Virus record (IMG/VR): IMGVR_UViG_3300034073_000582
Location: 1 to 22,874 of that record
Origin: a virus
DNA: 22,874 nt
Direction: 5' to 3' (one strand)
Below, piece after piece: positions 1-7,473 of this stretch. The translations under genes and the position numbers were made by a program. Every line of letters starts with the position of its first letter. Positions within the stretch are counted from its first letter, which is position 1. Under the pieces are notes generated by a model, which ran no database searches, had not been told where the DNA came from, and worked only from the letters and a program-made list of their open reading frames with translations.

Positions 1-183
1 CCCTGCGCTTCTTTTATTTCTGTTAGCAGACTTCCCTTTGTCTTGCTCACGCTGTTCTCCAATCAATGCGTTGATCTTCTCGATTACATCCCACAACGCA
101 TCAGCTTGATCTCTTGCCGGTGTCACCTTCAAAAGACTGTCGCGAATGAGTCGCAACTCCACCATACTGAAGTTCTTTGCCAT
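1..183 (-). CDS. Hypothetical protein, truncated by the left window edge
   Basis: An open frame starts at an ATG (183..181) and runs off the left edge with no stop, giving 61 visible residues. A clear Shine-Dalgarno sequence, GGGAGGTG, lies about 8 bases upstream of the start. The visible part begins MAKNFSMVELRLIRDSLLK and continues as a charged, probably helical segment, ending in a basic stretch rich in Lys, Arg, Ser and Asn. No signal peptide or membrane segment is visible. I do not recognise a family. It follows the lysis genes by about 30 bases, so it may be the last gene of the late operon. Its ribosome binding site sits in a small hairpin (193..207). Confidence 0.75.
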   Translation of the reverse strand, partial: MAKNFSMVELRLIRDSLLKVTPARDQADALWDVIEKINALIGEQREQDKGKSANRNKRSAG

Positions 184-192
184 TGTCTAGCA

Positions 193-207
193 CCTCCCTA
201 AGAGAGG
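193..207 (-). promoter_or_regulatory. Hairpin covering the ribosome binding site of the leftmost gene
   Basis: On the minus strand the sequence CCTCTCTTAGGGAGG folds as CCTCTC/GGGAGG with a TTA loop: six pairs, one a G-U wobble. The 3' arm is the Shine-Dalgarno sequence of the gene starting at 183. Folding would hide the binding site unless ribosomes open it. It could equally be a weak remnant of a gene boundary. There is no T-tract, so it is not a standard terminator. Confidence 0.4.
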
Positions 208-213
208 CAAACC

Positions 214-426
214 CTAGTGGTTCTCGATGTGGTCCGTCAACCTCTCAGAAACCTTATCTATCTTGGTTTCTACGCTGCCCTGCTTTTTATAAACCATCTT
301 CAGCATCCCCATCACAACCTCATGATCTGAGGCGTTCTCCTTCTTGAATCGTTGGAGCAGGGCGACTATGACAGAAAAAGCACCAGCAACAACGGCGCTA
401 AGAAAGACAGCCCACCCAGCGTCCAC
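214..426 (-). CDS. Small membrane protein with coiled coil, lysis-associated
   Basis: This is a 70-residue protein starting at GTG 426, one base after the endolysin stop codon, with an AGGGAG ribosome binding site. Residues about 5-24 form one hydrophobic helix (AVFLSAVVAGAFSVIVALLQ), preceded by a very short acidic N-terminus. The rest is charged and helical with a heptad-like pattern (VETKIDKVSERLTDHIENH), which suggests a short coiled coil. One membrane helix plus a soluble coil beside an endolysin is common in actinophage lysis cassettes, where such proteins are annotated as holin-like or accessory membrane proteins. I cannot assign a role from sequence alone. An antiholin or accessory holin role is plausible. 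Confidence 0.75.
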   Translation of the reverse strand: MDAGWAVFLSAVVAGAFSVIVALLQRFKKENASDHEVVMGMLKMVYKKQGSVETKIDKVSERLTDHIENH

Positions 427-427
427 A

Positions 428-994
428 TCAAGCTCCCTGTGATTCCTTCCACGCCTTCACGCGCTCAGGCACATCATCGCCTGCAACGTAACGCAGATGC
501 CACGGCTCTGACGGAAGTACTTCCCACGAGAACCCGAATGACACAGCGTTCTTGGCAAGCCACTCCAAACGCTTCGGTTCTGCGGCGTTGGCAATATCGA
601 TGGCCACCCCGTAATTATGCTGACTCGTACCAGGCACCGCCAGCTGCGCCAATTTTGGTGACTTCAAATACCAAGCCTTGCCCTTGTAGACACGGGGCTT
701 CTGCTTCATCTGCTTCTTGTTTGGCTTGTCGGTGTATCGCTGGAAGAATCCGTACTCCTGAACCGCAAGACTGCGATATGTGTCCGCTGGGCTAGTCGGG
801 CTGAGGTCAATTCCTTCTGCGTTAGCCGCGGCGTCCATCGCCTCGTATGCGTCAGCCGCACAATGATGCAACTGACCTTTGCCTTCGATCTTGCGCAAAA
901 GCGACGGGTCCAATTCACCTGGCTCCACCCCTTTGAGGTGCGAGCACAACTTCACCTTGATGATGGGAAGTTTGGCGATGTCCACCTTCGCCAT
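428..994 (-). CDS. Endolysin, M15-family D-Ala-D-Ala carboxypeptidase/endopeptidase (VanY-like)
   Basis: This is a 188-residue zinc peptidase expected to cut peptide cross-links in host peptidoglycan at lysis. The M15 signature is complete. SQHNYGVAIDI at residues 124-134 supplies the zinc ligands His126 and Asp133. EPWHLRY at 163-169 supplies the catalytic Glu163 and third ligand His166. TYRSLAVQ (about 72-79) matches the usual substrate-binding YRS...Q segment upstream. The start ATG overlaps the holin stop by one base (TAATG). No signal peptide is seen, so export would depend on the holin. No wall-binding domain is visible at either end: the first 60 residues are short and partly hydrophilic, and the peptidase domain ends close to the C-terminus. 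The family assignment is firm; the exact bond cut is inferred. Confidence 0.93.
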   Translation of the reverse strand: MAKVDIAKLPIIKVKLCSHLKGVEPGELDPSLLRKIEGKGQLHHCAADAYEAMDAAANAEGIDLSPTSPADTYRSLAVQEYGFFQRYTDKPNKKQMKQKPRVYKGKAWYLKSPKLAQLAVPGTSQHNYGVAIDIANAAEPKRLEWLAKNAVSFGFSWEVLPSEPWHLRYVAGDDVPERVKAWKESQGA

Positions 995-1248
995 TATGCG
1001 GTCGCCTCATCCTTCTTCTTCGGTGCACCAGCGCCAGAGAACGCGGCTTCAATTTCTTCCTTCGTCAACGTGCCATCCACGCTGAAACGGAGAAGCTTCT
1101 CAACGACCTGAGCACAGGCCATCACGCCAGCAAGGGCAGCAGACTTCCACAGTTCAACACCGATGATTGCGCCACCAGCAACCGCAGCCAAAGCCGAGGA
1201 GCCGAACAGGGCGAAGATACGGAAAATGATGTTCTTGAGCTTGTCCAT
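994..1248 (-). CDS. Putative holin, two membrane segments
   Basis: This is an 84-residue protein. Two hydrophobic segments are visible, roughly residues 8-30 (FRIFALFGSSALAAVAGGAIIG) and 33-50 (LWKSAALAGVMACAQVVE). A charged, soluble C-terminal tail follows, ending in KKKDEATA. The pattern of a short amphipathic start, small-residue-rich helices, a Trp near the second helix and a charged tail resembles the r1t-type phage holins of Gram-positive hosts. Holins form membrane lesions that release or activate the endolysin. Its stop codon overlaps the endolysin start, the classical holin-endolysin order. The gene starts one base after the stop of a 53-residue membrane protein, so the two may act together, for example as holin and antiholin. 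Family membership is inferred from topology and position. Confidence 0.8.
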   Translation of the reverse strand: MDKLKNIIFRIFALFGSSALAAVAGGAIIGVELWKSAALAGVMACAQVVEKLLRFSVDGTLTKEEIEAAFSGAGAPKKKDEATA

Positions 1249-1249
1249 T

Positions 1250-1411
1250 TCAGTCTTTCTGGGAGAGGGATAACGCTGAGTGCAGGATCAATGTTACACC
1301 AGTTATCCACAGGGCTGACCGGAGAGTAGGCCCAGACAAGGTAATCAACACAAGGCTGGTTCCGGCGTAGGTCCATGAGTTGTCGCTCAGGAAGTTGAAG
1401 AATTTACGCAT
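1250..1411 (-). CDS. 53-residue two-helix membrane protein, second holin-like gene
   Basis: This short gene starts at ATG 1411, which overlaps the TGA of the upstream PA14-like gene (TGATG). It ends at TGA 1250-1252, one base before the holin ATG. The protein begins MRKFFNFLSDNSW. It has two hydrophobic stretches, about residues 14-28 (TYAGTSLVLITLSGP) and 31-50 (LRSALWITGVTLILHSALSL), and ends SQKD. The basic N-terminus and two short helices are typical of small holins, antiholins or holin accessory proteins. The overlaps on both sides strongly favour translation. Without this gene there would be an unexplained 160-base gap inside an otherwise gapless operon. The function is inferred from topology and neighbours only. 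Confidence 0.7.
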   Translation of the reverse strand: MRKFFNFLSDNSWTYAGTSLVLITLSGPTLRSALWITGVTLILHSALSLSQKD

Positions 1412-2904
1412 CAGCGCCGTATTCTAGTACCTGCTGCTGCGAGCGTTACCCCTGCTGTTACAGCGATTAGTGTGCGTCTGGTGCCGACTGGGATGTTGGA
1501 TCCGAGGGGCACATAGTCATCTAAGCCTTCACCGAAAATGTCAATCGTGTCCTCGAACGCTTCACGGACTTCGGCTGGCGCATCCTGTACCGCTTCGATC
1601 AGGGCAGCGACTTGGGTGTTATCTAGTTCGCTAACATTCAACGCCTCGAAGATGGCTTCAGCCTGCTCTACGCTTGCTACTGCAAGCACCTGTGGGTTGG
1701 TGGCAAGCTGGGCAGCCTGCGCAGGGGTCGGTTCGGAGGACGCATCCAGAGCCTCTAGGAGCGTTTCAGGGGTATCAATAGTGCTGACAGGGGGTTCGCT
1801 CTCGTCTACGGGGCTTACAGGAGGCTCTGCGTCGATTGTGGGGGCATCCTCAACAGGGATGTCCACGGCTGGTTCCTGTGGATCCTCCACCACATCCTCC
1901 TCGAACGGGGGTAGCGTGTCCACCGATGTTTGAGTTTCTGGGACTTCTGGGTCTGTTACTGGCGGTTGTGGTGCTTCCGTTGTTGATACTGGGGGCACAG
2001 TCGTGGAAGGTTCAATCGTGGCTGATGGCGGTGGAGGTACCCATTCTTGTGTGGTTGACGTGGCAGGTAGCGTCGTACTCGTAGAAGGAGGAACAGATGT
2101 TGTTGAAGATTCTTGTGGGATGGTGCTTGTTGTCTGTGGCGGTGGTTCCGTTGTGGAACTACTGGTTGCGGAAGGGACGCTCAAACTGGTAGTGGTTTGA
2201 GCCACTGTGGTGGAGGTTGAGGATGAACTCGTTGTTGTTTCTGGTTCAGTTGTGGTGGTGGACGACGAGGAAGTAGTCGTCGGTTCCTGAGTGGTTGAGG
2301 TTTCCTGAAGCGTCGTAGAAGTAGTGGTCGTGGCAGGGGCAGTCGTTTCGGGGACAGTAGAAGTAGAGGTCGTCGTCACAGGGGTGGATGCTGTTGTAAA
2401 TGCCCATTCTGGAACGATCTCCCAATATGCGTCGTCAATCTTCCAAGCGAGCATATAGCAGGTACCGCCACCAGCCTCAAAGAACCAGCCATCCAACGGG
2501 TATTCGCCCGGCATAACGGAAAGCGTTATGGTCTGCGACCACGAGCAGCCCTTCAGGTTCCAAGTACCGAACTCGTAGCCACCGATATTGACTGTGCCAC
2601 CGTCATCGGCTGCGACCATGAACTCAATCGTTTCGTGTTCGGGCAGTGTGATGAACCCTGTGTAGTGGACCATGAAGTAGTCCCAACCGCACTCTTGGAA
2701 TGGTTCTCCGTTGAAGTTGCGGTTGATGTTGTTTTCGACCTCGGACCCGCAAGTGGGGTACAGGTTGTCTGAGCGTTCCGGTGGTATCTGGTCAATCAGA
2801 TAGCCGACAGCGTTCAACCCGTATTCGGGTTCAGCTTGTGCTTCTCTGGGAAGTAAAGCGAAGAAAACCGCTGGAAGAAAAACGATCCAGCGACTTCTGA
2901 ACAC
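1411..2904 (-). CDS. Secreted PA14-like protein with Thr/Ser/Pro-rich stalk and C-terminal hydrophobic anchor
   Basis: I place the start at GTG 2904, two codons' length from the upstream TAG, because it puts a signal peptide at the very N-terminus. Residues 1-24 have a basic start, a hydrophobic core (WIVFLPAVFFALL) and an AQA cleavage motif. The protein has 497 residues. Residues about 28-165 look like a PA14/GLEYA-type carbohydrate-binding beta-sandwich: the DDGG motif is at 100-103, followed by a paired-strand pattern, and Cys52, 72, 120 and 149 could form disulfides. Residues about 171-315 are almost only Thr, Ser and Pro. Residues 316-385 are acidic and Pro-rich. Residues 385-462 look helical. 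A short hydrophobic segment with Arg on both sides (478-497) ends the protein. It lies between the fibre genes and the lysis genes. It may display a lectin on the host surface or be a virion fibre; the signal peptide favours the former. Confidence 0.8.
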   Translation of the reverse strand: MFRSRWIVFLPAVFFALLPREAQAEPEYGLNAVGYLIDQIPPERSDNLYPTCGSEVENNINRNFNGEPFQECGWDYFMVHYTGFITLPEHETIEFMVAADDGGTVNIGGYEFGTWNLKGCSWSQTITLSVMPGEYPLDGWFFEAGGGTCYMLAWKIDDAYWEIVPEWAFTTASTPVTTTSTSTVPETTAPATTTTSTTLQETSTTQEPTTTSSSSTTTTEPETTTSSSSTSTTVAQTTTSLSVPSATSSSTTEPPPQTTSTIPQESSTTSVPPSTSTTLPATSTTQEWVPPPPSATIEPSTTVPPVSTTEAPQPPVTDPEVPETQTSVDTLPPFEEDVVEDPQEPAVDIPVEDAPTIDAEPPVSPVDESEPPVSTIDTPETLLEALDASSEPTPAQAAQLATNPQVLAVASVEQAEAIFEALNVSELDNTQVAALIEAVQDAPAEVREAFEDTIDIFGEGLDDYVPLGSNIPVGTRRTLIAVTAGVTLAAAGTRIRR

Positions 2905-2905
2905 G

Positions 2906-3127
2906 CTATGCGATGTTGTTGAGTTCCGCCTGATGCACGTTGATCGCGGCTTCAAGGGTGGCGAGAGCCTGTTCTGCTGATGCGACACCAGCCTCATCGT
3001 TCAACTGGGCACAGGTTTGCTTGTTCAGTTCATGTTGCCATGCTTCGGCAGCGAACTGGGCGATGCGCTGGTTCAGGATGTTTTGCTTCTGTTCAGCGGT
3101 GAGTAGTGAGGTGTAGTCGATTGCCAT
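2906..3127 (-). CDS. Small helical protein following the tail fibre
   Basis: This is a 73-residue protein starting MAIDYTSLLTAEQKQNIL at ATG 3127. The start is fixed by a strong ribosome binding site, TAAGGAGCAACC, whose TAA is also the stop of the tail fibre gene. A longer frame to 3178 would lie inside the fibre gene and lacks this signal. The sequence is rich in Ala, Gln, Glu and Leu and should be nearly all helix, with a heptad-like C-terminal half (VASAEQALATLEAAINVHQAEL). Small helical proteins of this kind often follow tail fibre genes in environmental phages and could be fibre chaperones or small virion proteins. I do not know a proven function. Its stop is one base from the GTG of the PA14-like gene. 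Confidence 0.8.
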   Translation of the reverse strand: MAIDYTSLLTAEQKQNILNQRIAQFAAEAWQHELNKQTCAQLNDEAGVASAEQALATLEAAINVHQAELNNIA

Positions 3128-3137
3128 TGGTTGCTCC

Positions 3138-5603
3138 TTATGCGTTTGCGATGGTGGTAACGGTACCAGAAGACCCACGATATTTCAAGGCTCCTGATTC
3201 AACATAGAGGTAACCGCCACCCGTGGGGTTGGCCGATGGTGCTGTGCCATTAGCGATTGCCACGATTTTTGCACCAGAAAAAGACGACATGTTGATTCCG
3301 AGGTTTCCTGCATTGTCAATACGCATGCGTTCTGTGGTCGATGATGCCCCGTCCGCGGTAGTCAAAAACAGTAAACGACCAGGCATATCGTTTGTGCCAG
3401 GTGTTCCATCAACGGTTGCTTGAATAGCGGCACCCTGAATGTAGCCCGTTCCATCAGAACCCCAGAATTGAATCTGACCAATCGTGTCGCCGTCATTGAC
3501 TACCGTGTGGCTACCAACAGTTGCGTTTCGTGATTTAGCGAAAGCATAAATGGATGAACCGGAGTCTGCCGAGTATCGTGCACTACCGATAACGGTTGAG
3601 CCAGAGCCATAAGCGCCGACGAGTGGCGTGTTCCCACCCTGAAAACCGTAACCAGTTCCGCTTCCCACATTGAGGCGACCAGTTGAATCAAATGTTGACA
3701 GCGCGGTGCCAGCGGAGTTCTGTATCTCGAACAGGTTTCCAGACTGACTTGCGGCACCCTTCACCACTAGCGCCTTATCACCTGCGGTCGTGTTCGTTAC
3801 CTGTGCCATTACGCCAGAAGTGAGAGTCGCACCAACACCAAGACGACCCGCAAGAAAGTTGGCTGCGGTACCAGACATGTACAGGTTCCACGCATTTGAA
3901 GCAGCGGCAACATCACCCAAAAACCCGTAATTATTGGTGGCACCACTAAGCGCCGCAGTTACACGGAAACCATACTGGCTGGTAATCGTTGATCCAGCAC
4001 CAGGGGTCGAAATACCAACAGCATCAAAGTGAACCAAATTGGACAGAGTAAACGAAGCAGCTTGTGTCGATACGCTAGAACGATAGGTCGCTGCTGTGGC
4101 TGTCACATCTGACTGAATTGCACCGTTGACCAAAACCCCAATAGAAGTTGTTGAACCAGTAATCGTTTTGGCAACAATAAGGTTTCGTCCTGCGGTTGGC
4201 AATCCACCAACACCTAACGAACCAGCCAGATAGTTGTCTGCGGTACCGTTCATATACAGGTTGTAGCGACCCGTAGCAGCGGCTACATCGCCGTAGAACG
4301 CAAAGTTGTTTGTTGCACCAGTAAGACCACTGTCAACATAAAAACCGTATTGGTTTGTAATCGTAGAACCAGAACCAGGTGTAGCGACACCAGCCACATA
4401 AAAACTGGTGAGACTTGCCAAAGTAAATGATGCGGCTGCCGTGCTCACAGCAGAACGGTAAACCTGAACTGCACCAGTAACATCTGACTGGATTGCGCCG
4501 CTTACCACAGCACCAATAGAAGTTGTCGCACCAGTTATGGCCTTGCTAACCGTAAGGTTTCTTCCCGCGGTTGGTGTTCCACCGATTCCTACTTGTCCGC
4601 TGGAGTCGATACGCATACGCTCCGTATTGTTTGTCCACAGTGTCAATGGTGAAGAAAGAGTATTTACAATCGCCGCAGAATTCGCTCCACCAAATGACGT
4701 AGCGGTAGAACTTCCCACAAGAAACCTAAAAGCGGTTGCAGAAGAATCGTTCCCAATGTTTATACCAGAAAAAGCTGTCGAACCAGCGTTTACGTTTCTC
4801 ACATGAACCGACTGCGCTGCATCCAAATCTGCAACAATGTTCAACGGACCAACAAATGACGATGTGCCAATGGCAACTCGCCCATCTGGACCAATCACAA
4901 AAGGTGTCGAATCAGGATTCGTGCTGTCCTCAACCAACAGCGCATTACCAGCACCAGTCTGCGTAATCCTCAACAGGCCGCTAGACGACGAACCAGACAA
5001 AATCGCACCAGCAAACGTTGGGGTCGCACCCGTATGAATATCCTGCGGAGTAGACAACGTAACCGCAGCAGACTCAGAACCAGACCCAGACACCGTAATC
5101 TGATTCGACGTACCAGCAATCGTCGCAACATAATTACCAGTCGTATCCGTACCCAAATCAATGGCATCCCACTCCACACCATTCGTCGCACCAGAATTAG
5201 CCTTCAAAAACGTTGTGTTCGCACCAACCGCCAAACGATTCAACGCCGACCCATCCGTAACCAGCAGATCACCCTTCGTGGTCAGCTTCGCAACAAGTTC
5301 ATTCGCCTCATCCGCATCATTCGCGGTAAACACCGGATAAATCGTTGCACCAGACGAATGAGATTTCCCAGTCGTATCATCCTGCGCACGAGTCAACGTC
5401 AACGTTGAACCAGAAATCGTCGCTGAACACTTCTCCTCAGACGAAGTACCAGGATCAATCACCACATAAAACGGCACACCAGCCGAAGAAGGCCAACCCG
5501 TTGTTGCCGCGATACCAACAGTTGTGTCGGTCGCGTTGATAGCCCCAGTGATCGTGGTGGAAGCCGCAGCTCCCGCATACTGTCGTCGTGTAAAAGCAGC
5601 CAT
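3138..5603 (-). CDS. Tail fibre / minor tail protein built from repeats
   Basis: This is an 821-residue, Gly/Ser/Thr/Ala-rich beta protein. The N-terminal part (about 1-100) holds a module ending in a TLTRAQDDTTGKSHSSGA stretch, also seen in the putative adaptor at 7474..8358, which suggests attachment to the tail. Residues 105-250 contain short fibre motifs (TKGDLLVTDGSALNRLAVG, GPDGRVAIGT). Two near-identical 125-residue repeats follow (341-465 and 466-590). The motif TTERMRID occurs at 327-334 and again at 757-764, as in many phage fibre shafts. No catalytic motif or intramolecular chaperone is obvious at the C-terminus, which ends LYVESGALKYRGSSGTVTTIANA-like. Fibres of this kind bind host receptors. 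The start ATG follows the upstream stop by eight bases. Which end binds the receptor is inferred. Confidence 0.85.
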   Translation of the reverse strand: MAAFTRRQYAGAAASTTITGAINATDTTVGIAATTGWPSSAGVPFYVVIDPGTSSEEKCSATISGSTLTLTRAQDDTTGKSHSSGATIYPVFTANDADEANELVAKLTTKGDLLVTDGSALNRLAVGANTTFLKANSGATNGVEWDAIDLGTDTTGNYVATIAGTSNQITVSGSGSESAAVTLSTPQDIHTGATPTFAGAILSGSSSSGLLRITQTGAGNALLVEDSTNPDSTPFVIGPDGRVAIGTSSFVGPLNIVADLDAAQSVHVRNVNAGSTAFSGINIGNDSSATAFRFLVGSSTATSFGGANSAAIVNTLSSPLTLWTNNTERMRIDSSGQVGIGGTPTAGRNLTVSKAITGATTSIGAVVSGAIQSDVTGAVQVYRSAVSTAAASFTLASLTSFYVAGVATPGSGSTITNQYGFYVDSGLTGATNNFAFYGDVAAATGRYNLYMNGTADNYLAGSLGVGGLPTAGRNLIVAKTITGSTTSIGVLVNGAIQSDVTATAATYRSSVSTQAASFTLSNLVHFDAVGISTPGAGSTITSQYGFRVTAALSGATNNYGFLGDVAAASNAWNLYMSGTAANFLAGRLGVGATLTSGVMAQVTNTTAGDKALVVKGAASQSGNLFEIQNSAGTALSTFDSTGRLNVGSGTGYGFQGGNTPLVGAYGSGSTVIGSARYSADSGSSIYAFAKSRNATVGSHTVVNDGDTIGQIQFWGSDGTGYIQGAAIQATVDGTPGTNDMPGRLLFLTTADGASSTTERMRIDNAGNLGINMSSFSGAKIVAIANGTAPSANPTGGGYLYVESGALKYRGSSGTVTTIANA
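3834..4208 (-). repeat. Second copy of a 125-residue tail fibre repeat
   Basis: Codons 466-590 of the tail fibre repeat codons 341-465 with exactly the same length (375 bases). Shared landmarks are GGLPTAGRNL, TSIG, GAIQSDVT, YRSSVST, GSTIT, QYGF, SGATNN, GDVAAA, NLYM, GTA and LGVG. The copies differ at many positions, so the duplication is not recent or has diversified under selection. Confidence 0.85.
4209..4583 (-). repeat. First copy of a 125-residue tail fibre repeat
   Basis: Codons 341-465 of the tail fibre form the first of two tandem units. They begin GGTPTAGRNL and end LAGSLGVG. The unit is directly adjacent to the second copy, with no linker. Each unit probably adds one segment of beta-structured shaft. 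Confidence 0.85.
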
Positions 5604-5611
5604 ACTCGTCG

Positions 5612-7471
5612 CTATCTTACACTACGAAGAATCACCACACAGGTGCCGTTCCAATCCCACTCGTTATGGTTACGGGCGGGTTCAATCGGAATCCAGCGCA
5701 CATCCTCCACAATCACCGAATAGGTGTCAGCGTTCTCCTGATAAGAAACCACCTTCGGATTCGACACCAACGCCCGTAAACGGCTCAACTCATCGTCAAC
5801 ATCAAACCAGTAATCCTGCCCATTCTTGCCCGTAATCCGATGATGCATCAGAAGTGGAACCGAGAAAATCTCTGACCGCAACGGAGCCGCATACGCCCTC
5901 GCCATCCAGCGAGTCAACACCGGACCCAGCGAAGCGGTAGTTGCGGAACGAGTCAACGTGATACGGAAATCTGCTTCAAACATTTTCGTTTCAGGACCAT
6001 TGAACGTCACATCAACCGAATCCGCCACAGACATCGTGCCAACAGCCGTATACAAACCAGAATCAAACGATGTTTGAATATCGATAGTCCCGTCAAGTGG
6101 TTCGCTACGCAAGTCAATCTTCGGAATGAACTTCTGATCGGGCACACCCCACCTGAACACCCCAGTTTGAATCGTCCCAGACGACACAAGGTTCGTTGAA
6201 TGTTTACGGTACGCACCCAAACCAGACACCGTGAACACAGGCTCATTATCGAACTCGTGAACATCAAGAACAGCACCCTGACCAGACACCATCAAATCCG
6301 ATGCGTACGCGAACTGGTTGGTAGAAATCTGCACCGACAAATCGATGCGCCCCAAACCTGTTGATGCCGTGTCATAGTTAGTCCAACCGAAATACACGTA
6401 CGATCCGATACCAGCAAACGACCGAACAGATGAACCCGTCGAAATGAACGGTCCGATAATCAGGTTCCCGTTATCGTCCGATGTTGCTGAACGGAACCCT
6501 GTCTCCAAACCAATGAAGATGTAGCCGAGATAACTGTCAAGACTGACAACAATTTCGCCTTGAGGTAATTCACCAGCAACGGTAGGAATATCAAGCGCGG
6601 TTCCATCAGCTTTGACTTGGGTTTTATAGATAAACGTTTTGTTCCCTGAATACCCTGCCGCATAAATATGGTTTTGTCCACCAGCGAAACCAACCCAGTT
6701 GAAATTCGTGTTCGGATGCGTATAAAGCGCTGGCGGATTGTTCGCTGACGATCCAGCCGCTGTAGTGATATTCCAAATCTTGTGCTTATCAGCACCCTGA
6801 CCAGCAGCCATCAAACGACCGCGAACATACGCCAACTTGCCAGCCTCAATACCGGTGATATACGCCGAAGCCGCCGAAGTACCAGCGTTCGTTTGATCTA
6901 TGTCACCGTTCGCATACGAAAAGAACACGTTGTAGCCATCTGAAGTAATCGAATAAATATCTGAAGCGGCAGTGCTCGTCACCGTTGTGAAGGTGGACCA
7001 ATCCGTTGTGTACTTGACGCTCTGCCCATCCGAACCATAAATACGGGTATCAGCAGTAGCCATATACAGGTTCGTTCCAGACGATGAATACGACTGCGTT
7101 GTATCAGACAGAAGCGACAACTGGCCTTTCGTCCAAACATCAATCCCCTTAGACGAAAAGAAACGATACGGTTCAGCGTCAGCAGTATCCGCATATTTCT
7201 GCCCAGCCCCATAATGCCAAGACGACTGCGACCTACGCCACAATCCCTGCGGGTTGATAGCAGACTCCCCAGGTTCAGCTGACTGGTCAACCGAGTCACG
7301 AACACGAGCATCAAACTGGCGGGTGAACTGGTTCGATTTCGTATCAATCATGTACGGGCGACCGTTGATCGCCACAGGAAAAATATATGGAACAAGCGGA
7401 GAGTCACCAGTACCAGCAAAAAATCCTGGAGTGTCCTTATACGGGAACTCAAGTTCAGTAACGATTGCCAC
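5612..7471 (-). CDS. Large beta-rich tail protein, candidate tail nozzle or hub
   Basis: This is a 619-residue protein with GTG start 7471, two bases after the preceding stop. It has no signal peptide or membrane segment. The middle (about 130-400) is a series of short strands with recurring aromatic and Gly patterns (LYMATADTRIYGSDGQ, VFFSYANGDI, NHIYAAGYSGNKTFIYK, YIFIGLETGFRSAT, SYVYFGWTNY), as in beta-propeller folds. The C-terminal 150 residues are beta-rich and end with a compact domain (IVEDVRWIPIEP, CVVILRSVR). The position directly after a putative adaptor and before the fibre matches the nozzle (gp12) of T7-like phages, which also contains a beta-propeller. I infer a nozzle or hub role from order and composition; there is no direct sequence match that I can name. 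It could also be a receptor-binding protein. Confidence 0.65.
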   Translation of the reverse strand: MAIVTELEFPYKDTPGFFAGTGDSPLVPYIFPVAINGRPYMIDTKSNQFTRQFDARVRDSVDQSAEPGESAINPQGLWRRSQSSWHYGAGQKYADTADAEPYRFFSSKGIDVWTKGQLSLLSDTTQSYSSSGTNLYMATADTRIYGSDGQSVKYTTDWSTFTTVTSTAASDIYSITSDGYNVFFSYANGDIDQTNAGTSAASAYITGIEAGKLAYVRGRLMAAGQGADKHKIWNITTAAGSSANNPPALYTHPNTNFNWVGFAGGQNHIYAAGYSGNKTFIYKTQVKADGTALDIPTVAGELPQGEIVVSLDSYLGYIFIGLETGFRSATSDDNGNLIIGPFISTGSSVRSFAGIGSYVYFGWTNYDTASTGLGRIDLSVQISTNQFAYASDLMVSGQGAVLDVHEFDNEPVFTVSGLGAYRKHSTNLVSSGTIQTGVFRWGVPDQKFIPKIDLRSEPLDGTIDIQTSFDSGLYTAVGTMSVADSVDVTFNGPETKMFEADFRITLTRSATTASLGPVLTRWMARAYAAPLRSEIFSVPLLMHHRITGKNGQDYWFDVDDELSRLRALVSNPKVVSYQENADTYSVIVEDVRWIPIEPARNHNEWDWNGTCVVILRSVR

Positions 7472-7473
7472 GG

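Noticed and set aside
2906-2997. Longer ATG-started version of the PA14-like gene (to 2997)
   Set aside because: It would lie inside the preceding small gene and bury the signal peptide 31 residues in. GTG 2904 fits the operon spacing and secretion signal better.
5034-5408. 124-codon plus-strand frame within the tail fibre gene
   Set aside because: It is Arg/Asn/Ile-rich low-complexity translation typical of the reverse strand of a Gly/Thr/Ser-rich gene; there is no supporting signal.
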